DNA of 64,000 nucleotides from the NCBI RefSeq assembly GCF_013426205.1, contig NC_089423.1, positions 1 through 64,000 of the forward strand, written 5' to 3'. The notes beneath the pieces were generated by a model that was not told the DNA's origin, searched no databases, and saw nothing but the letters and a program-made list of their open reading frames with translations. The position numbers and the translations under genes are program-made. Position 1 is the stretch's first letter; each line of letters opens with the position of its first letter. This document shows positions 47,215 to 59,952 of this stretch, one piece after another. The DNA is from Metarhizium brunneum. Taxonomy: Eukaryota > Ascomycota > Sordariomycetes > Hypocreales > Clavicipitaceae.

Positions 47215-47799
47215 CGAAAAAGTCTGGTGGAACATGCAATCCCGGACGAGGCATTTATTGGGCGGTCTTCAAATGTCACATCTTTTTGCCATGGATCGTT
47301 GACTTGTAGGGCAATAGCCCGCATATATACAGGCTAGGTTCAGATAGGCAGCCTCATGCAGCATTATTTATGTTGGTTAGTTATTATACGTAGCATGTCT
47401 TACCTTGCTATGACTCTCTATGTTCGGGTGAGGTGTCCAGGCGCCGAAGAGCTTCGACCAAACCAGAAAGCTGTCATTTGTGATCAATAATGCCTCCCAT
47501 GTTTCTGCAATAAATTACTTTTACTTAATTTCTTATTTCCCTTCTTTTCCCTTTCTTCCTCCTCCTCCCCTACTCTTCGTTCTGTCTGGCCTCACCAAAT
47601 CGCCCACAAAGAAAGACAAGTACATGTCAAAAACGCCGTCGCTATGATGGTTTACTTCTAAAAACGTATCAACATTAAGAAAATATCCTCCAATACGTAT
47701 AATGTGTCGTACCATCCGGATTGGCGCGTGGGTATTAGTAAGTACAGCATTTCGAAATCCCCTATCGTCGTAAGACTTCTCACACGAGGCAAAAAATAA
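47215..47799. other. Short intergenic stretch
   Basis: Noncoding; a CT-rich run lies near 47,530-47,580. Nothing else is seen. Confidence 0.4.
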
Positions 47800-48655
47800 A
47801 CAGCATTATTTGGCGGTTGTGTTGCTGCCCAGATCCATCATGTGCTGGCGACGCACGTTGTGCAAGACCCTACTATGAAGTCCTTGAACCAACCAGATAT
47901 CATGACGCTTCATATTGAATTCCTCCGTCCCTGCGAGCTGCAAAATAGTACTATTTCTATCAATCCTCTTAAGGCTGGCAAGCTAGCCTGCACTTTACAG
48001 GCGCATGTCCACCAAGGCGGCAAGCTCAAGGTCTTTGCTCTAGCTACAACAACTAATTTTGACAAGTCTCTGGTCCTAATATCGCTAGTCCGTGGAAGCT
48101 TAACCCGCCACCATTGCCCAAGCCGGATTTCAAGCAAGTTCTTGCTGGTAAGCCCGACGAGAACTGGCTGCCGTCGCACCACACGGGCGATCTAGCGCCA
48201 GTAACGGGTAAATTGCCTCCCTTGCGTACGCGGACCGACTATCCAGTGCAAGGCTTCACGGATGGTTGGAATACCTTTGTGGGAGGTGAGCGTATGGACG
48301 CGTCTTACTTGGCCTTTTAGCCGATTTTATTCGGTTAATGTCTGGTCGCATTTGTTTCTAGGCACCGGCTCGACGCAGGACTATAACGCCTACTCGGCAA
48401 AGGTCCGTGAATGGTGCGATAAGAACCCGGCTGTCCCGGCCGTTATTAGCCACACTTTAAAGGATTCCATGAGTGCTAAGACACTAGACTCTACTATAGC
48501 TATGAGCTTCTAATTTAAGAGGCGCCTTGCAGCGGAGGAACAGGAGTAGACATACACGAGAGTTGATACCAAGATGATGGAGAAGGGAAGGATGGATGTC
48601 GCTGTGTCTGTCTTTAACGAAGAGTTTGAACTACTCTGCACCTGCCAGCACATGA
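47800..48655 (+). pseudogene. Thioesterase-like (hotdog) gene, frameshifted
   Basis: Fragments in successive frames match the fungal thioesterase-like superfamily (acyl-CoA thioesterase, double hotdog). These are ALFGGCVAAQ at the start, SLNQPDIMTLHIEFLRPCE, GKLKVFALATTTNFDK, then in another frame PKPDFKQVLAGKPDENWLP and TDGWNTFVGGERMDASYLAF, ending in a stop followed by further recognisable but out-of-frame scraps to about 48655. At least two frame changes and several stops disable it. Such genes accompany polyketide clusters, where they may release or edit acyl chains. Orientation is the same as the broken synthase. Confidence 0.6.
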
Positions 48656-49461
48656 CGCTGGTTCTTGAGTCATCTAGAAAGTTTGGAGCCAGTAGCCAGA
48701 AGGCTTGTCTTCAAGTTTTGGAACCCTTGTTTAGGGTGTAGTTACTTTGTTCTTTAATGAAGGAAGGCTGAGTGAAACTCGCCATGAAGTACCGGGTGTC
48801 CTTATTTATAAGCTGGTCGCTTGTAGGGAAAGACGCCTTTTAACTTCATACATGAAATTTAATGGCATTAAAAGAGCCAACAGTTTCTTTTGAATATTTT
48901 TGTCAACTCAAACAGGCAGCGCCTCTGCACTGGCATCTAATGGTCGACTCTGGAAACGGCTTTCGATACGAGCATGCCAAGGTGGCCTTGGATTCCAAAC
49001 TCCTGCCCGTATAGCTTGATATTTCTACAATACAGACTTGTTTAGTGTTCGCATAAAAGGGAGCATTTTCACCCGCGTCATGCAAACGTGGACCATGAGT
49101 GGAATAATTACAGCATTTGTATATAAATCTCCCCGCGCCCAACCAGTGCCACCCACTAACGCAGTATGTCAGCTATACATTTTCACTTTCAACATCCCAC
49201 CGCCACACTGAGATACAAGGGCCGGACAAGTTGACAGACTAGAGTGATATGATGCTGCAATCAATGGCGTTGCATCTGGTTCCATCTACCCAGATGCGTG
49301 GCAGCTAGACGCAGAGAGATTAATCCGCACACTGAAAAGGAAACTCAGCGACGCCTAGTTTTAATTCGACTATTTAAAGTACCAAAAAACCGTCTGGTGG
49401 TGATTATAGATGGCAAGGAGCTCATCTACAAGTGGAAAGAGGAATGAGACATGACGTCACG
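48656..49461. other. Noncoding / decayed
   Basis: No supported gene is present. Bases 49255-49365 (+) contain a short coding-like scrap, but no domain can be named. Confidence 0.35.
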
Positions 49462-50235
49462 TTACTCTCCCAAGGAACCCGTCGTTCTCTTCCGAAACTG
49501 AACTTCTGGGCCGTGCCGAATGGTAATATACGCGTCCTTCAGATGCAACTGCTGAGGGCTCCGTGCTCCCCATCCTAGTGACGGGTGGCCAGCGCCAAGC
49601 ATAGATCCTGGAGTTCGTCGAACCCCGAGCCGGTGTAGTGTTCGGGCGACCGCGATCAGTATCTCAGACATGGCAAAGACATTTCCAATGCAATGACCAG
49701 GCCCGGCGCCGAAAGGATTAAAGTTGGCTTTCAGGCGAGCAACATGCTCCTTGGTTACACCCTCGGCCTCATCAACTATCCAGCGTTCGGGACGGTACAC
49801 ATCAGTGTCGCCGTATACCCGTTGATTGCGCGCATCGCACCACGACGAGGTTCCCACAACCGTTCCCGCCGGGTAGTATTGGCCCTGAATGTGAATCCCG
49901 CCGCGCATTACTTCCCGTGGCAACTCTGATGGCCCTGATGAGGTTAAACGCATAGCTTCATCAACACGGGCCCGGAGATAGGTGCAGCTCGCGAGCTTGG
50001 GTCCGTGAATGATATCATTGGTCAATTCGAGTATGCCCCGGATTTCATTTTGGACCTTGATTAGCCGTCTTGGGTCACCTGTGAGGTAGAAGAAAATTCC
50101 CGAGAGGCTGGCGGAAGTGGTGTGGGAGCCAGTCACAACGAGCAGGCCAGCCCCTGCTTTGAGGATTTTGGCATCATAGGCTGTAACCCTAGCCCTGAGA
50201 CCTGGGATAGTCGAGGATGGGGAATATCTCATCAA
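49462..50235 (-). pseudogene. Cytochrome P450, N-terminal half missing
   Basis: The 257-residue frame holds only the C-terminal half of a P450: an I-helix with GSHTTSASLSG, the ExxR motif in VDEAMRL, the PERW segment (DVYRPERWI) and a good haem loop FNPFGAGPGHCIGN. No membrane anchor or B-H helices are found upstream; instead an unrelated reading frame (50334-50967) follows. Unless an unseen exon exists, the protein cannot fold as a P450. It lies 1.4 kb from the 3' end of the intact HR-PKS and may be a former member of either cluster. Confidence 0.65.
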
Positions 50236-50333
50236 AGTCGTACTGCGGCACTTGTCCCGTCGTCAGTCGAGTCCATGGTAGGCAGTTTTCTACCCCCGAG
50301 GGTATCTACTTACCTAGCCAAATCAAACCAAAC

Positions 50334-50967
50334 CTACATGTAACGCTCCAGACCTTCCGTAGCTACTAGAATGTCGATAATCTCGTTCAGCTCATTATTA
50401 TCGGGTGAGTGCCTGCTCACAATAGTCTCGAGCATCTCCACGATATGCATCACTGTCTTCTCCCTGCTTCCGAAGGACTCCAGGATGGTCTCTAGCTTGT
50501 TGACCATGTTCTCCAGCACTAACACCTGCTGGTACTTGGACTTGCCTGTGCTGTCGGTCATCTGGGCGATGATGCTGTTCTTCCCGACATAGAAGCCGTT
50601 CGAGCCTCCACCTCCGCCTGCGCTCGGGCGCTGGGACTCAAAAGATGGCGTGGTCGACGCCCAGGACCGCGAAGGGGATCCCGGAGAGGGTCAGGACCGT
50701 AGCGGACGCAGCAACGTGAGTAGGGCAGGAAGTGGTCTGGTGCGTCAATTACGGCTGCTGGAACGGGTTTGCCAAACACCTGCATGATCAGAGGTCTAAC
50801 CTCTGCTTCAGCTGTCTTCTCGATGAAGAACATGATCGGGTTCAAGAACAACTCCGCAAGGGGCTACGACAGCAAGCACACCTTGTGGGGTCGAGCTTTA
50901 CCACACATGCGACGGTGAGATTGCCCACAAAATTAAGCACAAACACGGCGTTGATAGATGTCACGGC
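50334..50967 (-). pseudogene. Unrecognised reading frame with one frameshift
   Basis: Two adjoining minus-strand frames look coding. The left one ends at 50334 and contains a Gly run (AGGGGGSNGFYVGKN) and a helical, coiled-coil-like stretch (VLENMVNKLETILESFGSRE). The right one contains FLNPIMFFIEKTAEAEVRPL. They change frame near 50650. The right part begins just at the LTR border and its frame continues on the far side, so the LTR inserted into this gene. I recognise no family. Confidence 0.35.
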
Positions 50968-51217
50968 TGTGACAAGAGTTCAGTATGAAGGCTTGGAGCA
51001 AAAGGGCTCAATTCAGTAATCATCTCGAAGGGTCTCTAAGGTCTTGAGTTCCTACGAGAAAGGAAGAGAAGGGTGACCGCCTTCTATACATGAAAGGAAC
51101 GCCCGGGCCTAGGGTCCTTGCCCGGCCACGTGTTCCAGCTGTATAACCAACAAGTCCTGTATCGACGAAGCCCCTTTGTTGGGCTTCACGATCCGGTTGG
51201 GCCTTTTCCGTGTAACA
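50968..51217 (+). mobile_element. Solo LTR (250 bp) with 5-bp target duplication
   Basis: The element begins TGTGACAAGAG and ends CCGTGTAACA. The flanking direct repeat is ACGGC (50963-50967 and 51218-51222). It shares the start and the GGCTTGGAGCA and CTCAATTCA words with the 43-kb copy, but is longer and more diverged inside. No internal region is present. Confidence 0.75.
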
Positions 51218-51646
51218 ACGGCGAAGGAAGAGGACCAAGCGTGGGTCAGCATCGAAGATTCGGTACAAATTTCGGAGAACTAAAGCGGTTTATGGGGGCT
51301 GGTATTGCATTTTTAATAGAGCCTATGAATACAAACGCGATAGCCATCTACCCGGACGCAGAGGAAGCACAGTTCCGACTCTTTTCTCAATCTTGGCTCC
51401 AAATTCCCACTCATGCGTGGCATCGCCAACAAGGTTGATACTGCTTTCCCAAACGTAAACCATCTGTCACATCACTGCCTTACTTCTGTGAGATTCCAAG
51501 ATTAAAAACGCGTCACGAGAGACACCTTCCTCGATGAGACAACCGACTCAAGGCCCGAGACTCTCCAGAGTCAGATAAGCGCTGCATCAATTATAGAAAC
51601 AACACTGCACAAGCTTACATGCGATTCATGTCTATTCCAGGGTGTT

Positions 51647-54600
51647 TTAGTCTTTTCCAACATTTGGAATGAAGCCGGATGGCAGCTTCGATGTAGCAGT
51701 CGCGGCAAGATCTCCGATTGATGCTCCGCTCTGGATATGCAGAATGGGAATTTCGACCTCGAGTTCTCTGATGAACCAAGTCCGGAGATCAACAGCAACC
51801 AAGCTATCAGCACCCAGCTCCGCCAACCGGGTATCTGGAGTCACAGATATATCCTCGGAGAGGTGGAGCTTTTGGATAATCTTTGCCTTGAGCGCGGCCA
51901 GGACCACCTCTTCTGCTTCGGCCACATTGGTCGCGGATGCTAGCTGCTGCTTGATAGGCATGAGCGTGTTTGTCGACTGCGACGAGGTGGAATGCAGTCG
52001 GTAGTTAACGAGCGGCCATGTCTGCGGATTACTGTACCAAATAAGATCGGGTGTCTCTTCGGGATCATGCTGCGTGAAGCCGGACATTACTTCTGGGTCA
52101 CGCCCGGACGCAGGATCACCCGCCAGGATGGCCTCGGCAAAGGTTTCATGCAAATCTCTCTCCGATACAATGTGTCTGCCGACGAGCTTGTTCATGAGTC
52201 GTGACAGGTCACTGCCCATGCGTGAGATGTACCCAACTCCACAGACTTCGGCGGGATGAATAATACTTCCAACGAGGTTCTTCTCTCGTCGCCGGCGGAT
52301 TAAGCTCCTCATGAAATTTGTAGCGGCTGCATAGGAAGACTGTCCCATGTTGCCGAGAATGGCAGTTGCAGATCCAAACAGGATGAAAAAGTCCAAACCG
52401 TCTCCGCCGTATATTTCTTCAAGCAGGCGGCTGCCTTGGACCTTTGGCTTGAACGTCCCCAGTATACTCTGCAATGGGGAATCTGAAAACATTTGGTCTT
52501 GTAGGACCATGGCACCATTGACAACTCCACCGACGGGTGGCAGGTTTTGACGAATAGTGCGGTCGACATTGAGGATGGACTCTCGGTCCGTGACGTCCCT
52601 GTTTCGTTTGTAAGTATTGATTGCAGATATAAAGAGATTCCTTCTCGACATGTCACGACTTACATGGATTCCACCCTGACATTGGCCTCCAATTTCGACA
52701 TCTCATCGATCCATTGTGGGTCGACTTTGGGGTTTCGACTGGCCAGAACGATATTGCGTGCTCCTCTGGTGATCATCCAGTGGCATACAGATTGTCCGAG
52801 ATCGCCCGACATGCCAACGAGGAGATACGTTTTGCTACCTGATAGTCTGACTTGGGAGCTTGCAGAAGAAACTCGAACTGGGAGCTCACTCGCTTGGGCC
52901 CAGTCAATAATCTCGACTTCACTCGCTCTCAAACCTCGGCGAGGAACCTGCTCCACGTCGATCACATTGGTCTTTTCACTTGACTCGAAGTGCTTGGCCA
53001 GCTCAAGCATGACATCGCCAGCCACGACACGTGCCATCTTGAATGTTTCGCTTACTGCGGCCACATTAAGACCCTTTGAAGGCAACGGCGACAGTCTGCA
53101 AAGGGTGCCATTGTGGTGTCGTTGAACATCCTCGGACAGCAGTGACTCTACCTTTGAAAACACTCCATTGGACGTGTTGCTAAAGTTGGCTATGACGGAA
53201 AGATTGGTAGGAAGCAGACGAGAAAGCGTTCGAGACGAGCTCGCGTCATGGAAGAATAAGATGCTGGAACTCGACTCCGCGACGGCAGCAACACTGGTGC
53301 TGAAATGTGGCTGGACACCTAAACAAGATTGGAGAGTCAGAATTGCCAAATACCACTGGGAGAGGAGCGGGAGTTGTCCTCCAGGATTCGCCTGGAGAAA
53401 GGAAGTGAGGCTTACCTTTGGCAACAGCGGCGGTCAAAATGGCGCGTTTGAGATAATCACTTGCCTCATGAACCAAGAGACCTGTATTTGTTTCTGCCTG
53501 TTCAATAATGTTTCTAGCCATCACCGCAGATGCCACAATCTTCAAGAACTGGGGCTCTTGGCTCTCGGCAATATGGTTGGGGAGCTCCCAGCACCATGCC
53601 GAGGGCGACGAGATTCTGGATGCATTCTTGGTTGCAAAGGCGACAAACCGTGCGTTGGAGACCTCGTGGGTTCCCAAGATGAGACTCAAAAAGCCAGCAC
53701 CCTTTACTCTCAACGCCAGAGAGACAGAGTATCGGACACGGATCTGAACCATGGATTGATGCTCGTCAAAACTGGCGTCTTTCACACCGTCAGCTGTCTC
53801 CACAAACTCAAAATTGCCGCTGGTGGAGCGAAGCTCGACAGTTGACTGTTCCAGGTTCATCTGGTTATAGACGGCTCTTTGGGCCGCGGCGTATCGCTGG
53901 TTTAGTGAGGTCGCATTCATGATTCGCGGAATCTTCATGACGTTGTCTTCGAAGCGAAGCTCAAGCTCTACGCTACCAACACCCTTGGAAAGACTGTAAT
54001 CATTGGTAAACTCGGACTGAACCATGCGCATGAGGGTGTTGCCGAGGAGCGTCGCATTAACAGCATCCGGATCGACAATGTTGAAATACTGATGAAGTGA
54101 ACCCTTGTACTCGTATCCGATACAACTGAGAAATCCTTTGCTCATACTCAGATATGGATTTTCGGACTCGGAGCCCGCCGTCACCCACAACAGTCTCCGG
54201 CCGACTTCTAGCAACCTAAAATGAGGTGAGTACATGCAAATCAAGTACGAGTGACTCATCGCCTGAAAGTCTTGGACATGCCGTTCCTTGTCGCTGACTC
54301 GGATTGGCATTTCGTGATTTCAGGCGTTGGCCAACAGAGGGAGTAAACTGCACCCACAAGAAATTCGGAAACGTACCTCTTCAAGCAGCTCAGTTTCTGA
54401 GCCGTCAAGTCTTTGAAACACGGAGAGTCCATGTCTGCAAGACATAGGATTGCGGCCAGTGGTGCATCAGAACACTCTACGGAATCAATGGTCAAGGCGT
54501 CATAGACCTGATGGAAATAAGGAGCCAGTAGCCTCTGCAACTCGGGAACGAGACGCGAGGTTTTCTCCGTGGCACCGCCAATAAGCATGATGCTCTCAAG

Positions 54601-57600
54601 TTTATCTGATGCAGCTGGTGCGACGGCCAAGGGCTCGCGGAGTGACTCTACACCATCTTCGACTGCCTTTGTCACAAAGGTCGAATAACCCCAGTACGCG
54701 TACTCGGGCTTTTCCGGCGACGGGATGATTGTTTCCACGCCACCAAAGCCCGTCTTCCTGAGAAGGTCTTCCCACTTTGGCACTGAGATTTTGGGACCCC
54801 AGGGTCTGTTGTCCTTTTTGCCAAGCCACCATCCCTCGAAGGCGCAGAAGAACATGGCATCTTGCAAAATGTTCTCGTTTGTGATCTCTAGGGCAATAAG
54901 ATGGCCCCCGGGCTTTAGTAGGGTGCGAACATTGGTCATGGTCGGCTGTAGGAACTTGGTGGCATGAAGGACATTGGCTGCGATGACCAAGTCGTACGAG
55001 TTTGCGTCAAAGCCCTGTTCCACAGGACTCTTTTCAATATCGAGTACGCGGTAGACCATTTTATCAGCATGCTCGGTGAAGGTGGCCTCGGCGTCCTCAA
55101 AAAAGCCAGCCGAGATATCAGTGAAGGTGTAGGAATGGAAATACTGGCCGATGCGCCTGAGAACAGCTCTGGTTGCTGAGCCGGTGCCTGCTCCAATCTC
55201 AAGAATCTTCATGCGAGGATACCTAAAGGCTAGTTGTCCGGCCAAGTCGCCAACCCTCAGACTCATGTACTTGAGCTCCTGTTCTTGATCATAGAATCTG
55301 GTGAGGAGATTGTCCTGGCGATAGACTTCTATCATGGGAGTCTCGCCGCGCAAGAAGCCTAGAAAGTGTTTCCTTGTCTTCTCTGTCATCTCCACGATGA
55401 TAGGTTGTGCTTTCTTTGCCAGGACGTCGAGGACTTCGCCTGGGTCTTCATCTGCCCACTCCTTGTTGCAAAGGGGGTGTTTGCCTTCACGCGTCATCTC
55501 AACCACATGGTCAAACCACTCAACCACATCGCGTCGAAATCCCTCAAGGTTCTTGCGGTCCTGGGCTGTCAGTTTGGAAAGTATTTCCTGGATGACTGAA
55601 AAGCACATGTGCTGCGGGTCGTCCTTGTCGCCGGGGCAGAACTGCAAGGGCGGCGGCGGTCCATCGACGGGCTCGGCGTTGGGTTCGATACTGCCCCAGG
55701 TGATTTGTGAGAACATTGGACGATCATCTTTTGCCGTAGGCTGCATCAACGGAGATACGTGGACGCCTTCAAACTGGATCAGACCGTGGCCGTCGGGCGT
55801 GAATAAGCTGACGTCTCCTGAAGCTCCATCTGCGCTCAACCCAGTGACGGCCGCTTCGAACGGGAGTGATTTGCCTGCTGAGACGCTGCATTTGCCGCAA
55901 AACATTGGGTTGATGATGGTTGACTGGATTCGGGTCGGTATCTGGAGACGAGAGAGCGATCCATCGCCAGGCGCCCCAATGGCGCCAAGCAGGCATTGCA
56001 ATCCACAGTCCATTGTCGCAGGGTGCAGAAGAAGAGAATCGCTTTCAACATTGTTAAGAAGGCCGCGGGATGTATTCAGCTTGCGCGTTAGTTGCGTGAT
56101 GCCGCGGAACAAGTCCGTGTAGCCGTAGCCCAACTTGCCTAACGAGGCATAGAACTCATCCGTCTCTACGGCTGACATTCCGGAGACGGACGGAGGCTTC
56201 GTAGGCAGAAGATTTTCATCCACCTTGCCCCAAGTCACAACTATCTGGCCAGAGGCACAAGTCTTGAGTGTCCCTCCAATATCGGCATGGCAGCTGAAGA
56301 ATGCCTTGGTAACGCCACCCTCGGATCGCACTTGGTATGCTCGGAACACGGTTTCGATGCCTTTGTTATCGTCAAGGAAGGCAATGGCTTGGTTGATGAC
56401 GAGGTCGTTAATCTCCACGAGACGCATGGTTCGTCCCTCTGCCATGAGTGCGGCGGCTTCTAATGCCATGGCCACATATCCAGTTGCGGGGAATATTGTC
56501 TGGGATTGGATCTGATGCCCTTCGAGATATTCAAGATTTCTCTGGAACAAAAAGTTGCGCCACCGCCATTCTCCCTCAGTGACTTCTTCGCTCAGATCCC
56601 CGAGAAGCTCATGGCGCCGGCCTCGGCCAAGGTAGGCTTTGGATCTTCGCGTCTCGGTCCAGTATGACTGGCTGTGATCAAAGGGGTAAGAGGGCAAATC
56701 TTGGACGAATTGCAGCTTCCTAGATTGGTCGTACAGGGACATGTATTGGTCAACGTTGACCCCCTCCGCTCCAAGCTGCGCCCAGAGAGAGCCAATGGTA
56801 ACGGCAAGCGCCTGCACTCCGGTTGAACCACGACTCAGGGTGCCAATGTAGGGGGTTGACGAGGCTGATTGGGAGACTTCGGAGAGACTCTGCAGAGCCG
56901 GTCCCTTGAGGGCAGGATGTGGTCCGACTTCGATGATCAGACCGGGTGGAGAGGCCGCGATGGCTGCCATCAGGGCTTGATAGAAAAGGACAGGGTTGCG
57001 CATGTTGTCCTTCCAATACTCTGCCACCAGAGCAGCGCCATGGCTTGAAGCGTTGATGGTTTTGCCCGCGTGCACAGTCGAGAACCAGGTCGTGGCAGTT
57101 GGTTGTCCCAGTTGAATCTTACATCCTGTCATGGCACGAAGATACGGGTCCGAGCAGGGCTGCATGTGGTGCGAATGATATGCCGTATCTACCAGCAACC
57201 GACGGGCAAACTTGTCCTGGCTTTTCAGCAGCAGGTCAGCCTCTTCAATAGCATCTGCGTCGCCCGAAAGGGTGACACTGGATGGGGAATTGCACGCCGC
57301 GATGCTGATGCGTCCGGCAAACTCGGGCTTCTCGCAAAAGTCCGTTGCTTCCTGCACAGACAGGCCCGCAGCCAACATACTACCGGCTCGGTTATTAGCA
57401 CCGGCAAGATGGGCGACCTACATGGTAGCGTCAGTATTGTGAAAACCTTGGCAGCAACCGAGCATGGTAGAAGCTTATCAACTTACCCTCCCTCGGAGAT
57501 ATGCAATCCGAATCGCATCATGGGCGTTCAGAACGCCGGCGGCATACGCAGCAGCAACTTCGCCTGAGGAATGGCCCACGACTGTATCAAAAGAAATCCC

Positions 57601-59952
57601 AAGGGTAGCGAGGAGCCTGGTCAGCACAATCTGGACGGCAGTGCAAAGAGGCTGTGCGACAGCCGCCTCCTGAATTCGAGACGATGACTTCGGGGCAGCC
57701 AGCTCTTCAAACAAGGAGAAGTCTGGCTGGTACTCTTCAGGTAGCTGATCTAGCGATTCTTGCAGCTCCTCAAACCAGCCTCGGGTGACTGGGAACGTCG
57801 AGAGCAGATCCAGTCCCATTTGCGGCCACTGTGCACCTTGGCCTGTAAAGATGCCGAGAATACTCTTCTTCCCGGTATCAGGACGCGATATGACCGTGGA
57901 TGGGTTATCAGCCTTCCGAAGTGCCATTTCTTTGTCGATCTCGGTCTGTAGCTCCTCGATAGTAGGCGCATATAACGTCAGTCGGTACTTGAGCGCCGAA
58001 CGCTTTTCAATCAACGACCAGGCGAAGTCTGCAGCCTTGACGGTAGGGTTGTCCTTGAGGTACCTGGCATACTTCTCGAGAACAGCCCCGAGGCTCCGTT
58101 CTGAAGCAGCCGAAAAGACGAACGGCAGCAAGGAAGGTAGGTGTTTGCTCGTCCCATTCAGGTGGCTTTTTGGGTTCCGGTGCAAATTTGGCTCGTAACT
58201 CTCCAGGATAGCATGCGAGTTCGTGCCACCAAATCCACTACATTTTGAGGGTCAGATTCAGTCTGTTTCCTAAACATTGGCACCTGGCCGTGTGTAAACT
58301 TACAAAGAGTTGACTGAAACGCGACGCGGGACCCCAGGCGGTAGCTGTGGCCAGGGCACAGGTTCAGTCGGAACCTTGAGACATGATGAATAAGGCTCCA
58401 GCTTGGGGTTCAATCGTTCAAAATGAAGATTGGGGGGGATCGTGCCATGCTGTATGGACAAGGATGCCTTGATTATACCAGCCAAACCGGCGCACCCCTC
58501 GCCGTCTTGGTGTTTGCAACTTGACATCAGCACATCTTCACACAATACGAAGCCTTCAAGCTCGCGTCGGGCTGAGAAATAGGCAATACTTACGACCGAT
58601 GACCGTCTTGATGGATCCCACATGCAACACATCGTCCGTGGATGTTTTTGGACTCGCTCCAAAAAAGGTGCTGTAGATACCAGTAGCCTCCTGGTAATCT
58701 CCGGCTTGTGTGCCCGCTACCGTCTATGGTTAGACATGACTCGACAGAGGCCAAAGTGAAGAGGGCATGTTGGCCACTTACTGCCATGAGCTTCGAAATA
58801 TTGTGGTCGATCTTCCGGACGAGTTGGGTCAAGTCCTGCAAGGGCATAAGTTGACCGAATCAACTGCGCCTGCGCTTTGCCCGAAGGCATGGTCAAGCCC
58901 AGTGTCCTCCCATCCTACAGCGATGTATCGTCAGAAAGCTGGAATCAAAATGGTGATTGATTCAAGCGTTGCAGCAGAAGAGCGCAGAGCATACCTGATT
59001 CACACCCGAGGCTCTGATTACACATTCTATCGGGTCGCCGTCGGCCACGGCATCACTTAGCCGCTTGAGGATCAAGGAGGCTATTCCTTCTCCTCGTACG
59101 TAACCATTTGCCCTGTGATCCCACATGTAACCACGGCTCTCCGGTGACAGCATCTTGACATTCGACGCCGCAAAGTACAGGTTGGGAGACAAGATTAGAT
59201 TCGTTCCTATGACGGCAACGGTTGCGCATTCACCGTTCTGTAGAGCACAGACGCCCTGATGCAGAGCCACCATACTTGAAGAACAAGCCGTGTCAATGGA
59301 CATGGAGGGACCGTTCCAATCAAAAAAGTAGGAGATGCGGTTGGCCAGGTTGTTGCGTGCAAGGCCGGAAATGGCCTAAATTCGAAGATATTGGGATCAG
59401 CATCACTCAACGACAGCAAGATGGCCCAGAGCATCATTGCTCAACGAGTTTGATGCTGAACTCATGATTCAATTTCGGAGATGCTCTCGAGGATCTCGCC
59501 ATTTGGACCAGTTTACTCACATATTCTGGCACAGCCTTGTCCAATCCCACGACGGCTTCCCAGTCTGCACACATGACTCCGCAAAACACACCGGTGGATG
59601 AACCTCGAAGGGCTTCCATTCGCAGGCCAGCAGCTTCCAGAGACTCATAAACAGTTTCCAGTAGCAACCGTTGCTGGGGGTCCAGGCTGGTCGCCTCATT
59701 TGCCGCAATATTGAAGAAAGACGCGTCGAATGCCCTTATATTTTCGGAAATAAAGTATGATTCTTTGGCGTTTGTGGTCAATGGATTTGCTGGATTTGGA
59801 TCGTAGAAACCATCCATGTTGAAACGGTCCGGTGGTGGCTTGGTGGCGACATTCTTTGGCTTGCTGATAAGCTCCCAGAGACGTGACGGCGATGAAGAAG
59901 ATCCAGGGAATTTGCAGCCCGACCCAACAATAGCGATTGGCTCTGGCGTCAT
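51647..59952 (-). CDS. Highly reducing polyketide synthase, ten exons, intact
   Basis: Exons 59521-59952, 58995-59375, 58782-58914, 58594-58716, 58304-58505, 57487-58237, 54377-57417, 53416-54215, 52664-53318 and 51647-52598 join without a stop to 2,489 residues. KS (1-430) has DTACSSS with the active Cys near 175, EAHGTGT and the later His segment. AT (560-870) has GHSSGEV near 645. DH (940-1240) has [14 protein letters not shown] and [10 protein letters not shown]. The C-methyltransferase has [13 protein letters not shown] near 1412. A structural stretch follows with no NADPH-binding ER motif. KR has [12 protein letters not shown] near 2118 and the Tyr in SSYAAAT. ACP has LGADSLV near 2441. 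It ends at the ACP, with no release domain. Such LovB-like synthases make methylated, partly reduced chains and usually need a partner for release and any enoyl reduction. Confidence 0.92.

Larger units (their letters stand above)
50236..51646. other. Decayed stretch with an unrecognised frame and a solo LTR
   Basis: A minus-strand coding-like stretch lies at 50334-50967 (next entry), and an LTR at 50968-51217. The remainder to the PKS stop shows no gene. Confidence 0.4.

Noticed and set aside
51230..51438. Possible FAD-monooxygenase scrap on the minus strand (VGDA-like segment)
   Set aside because: Too short, interrupted by stops, and the nucleotide-binding motif is not convincing.
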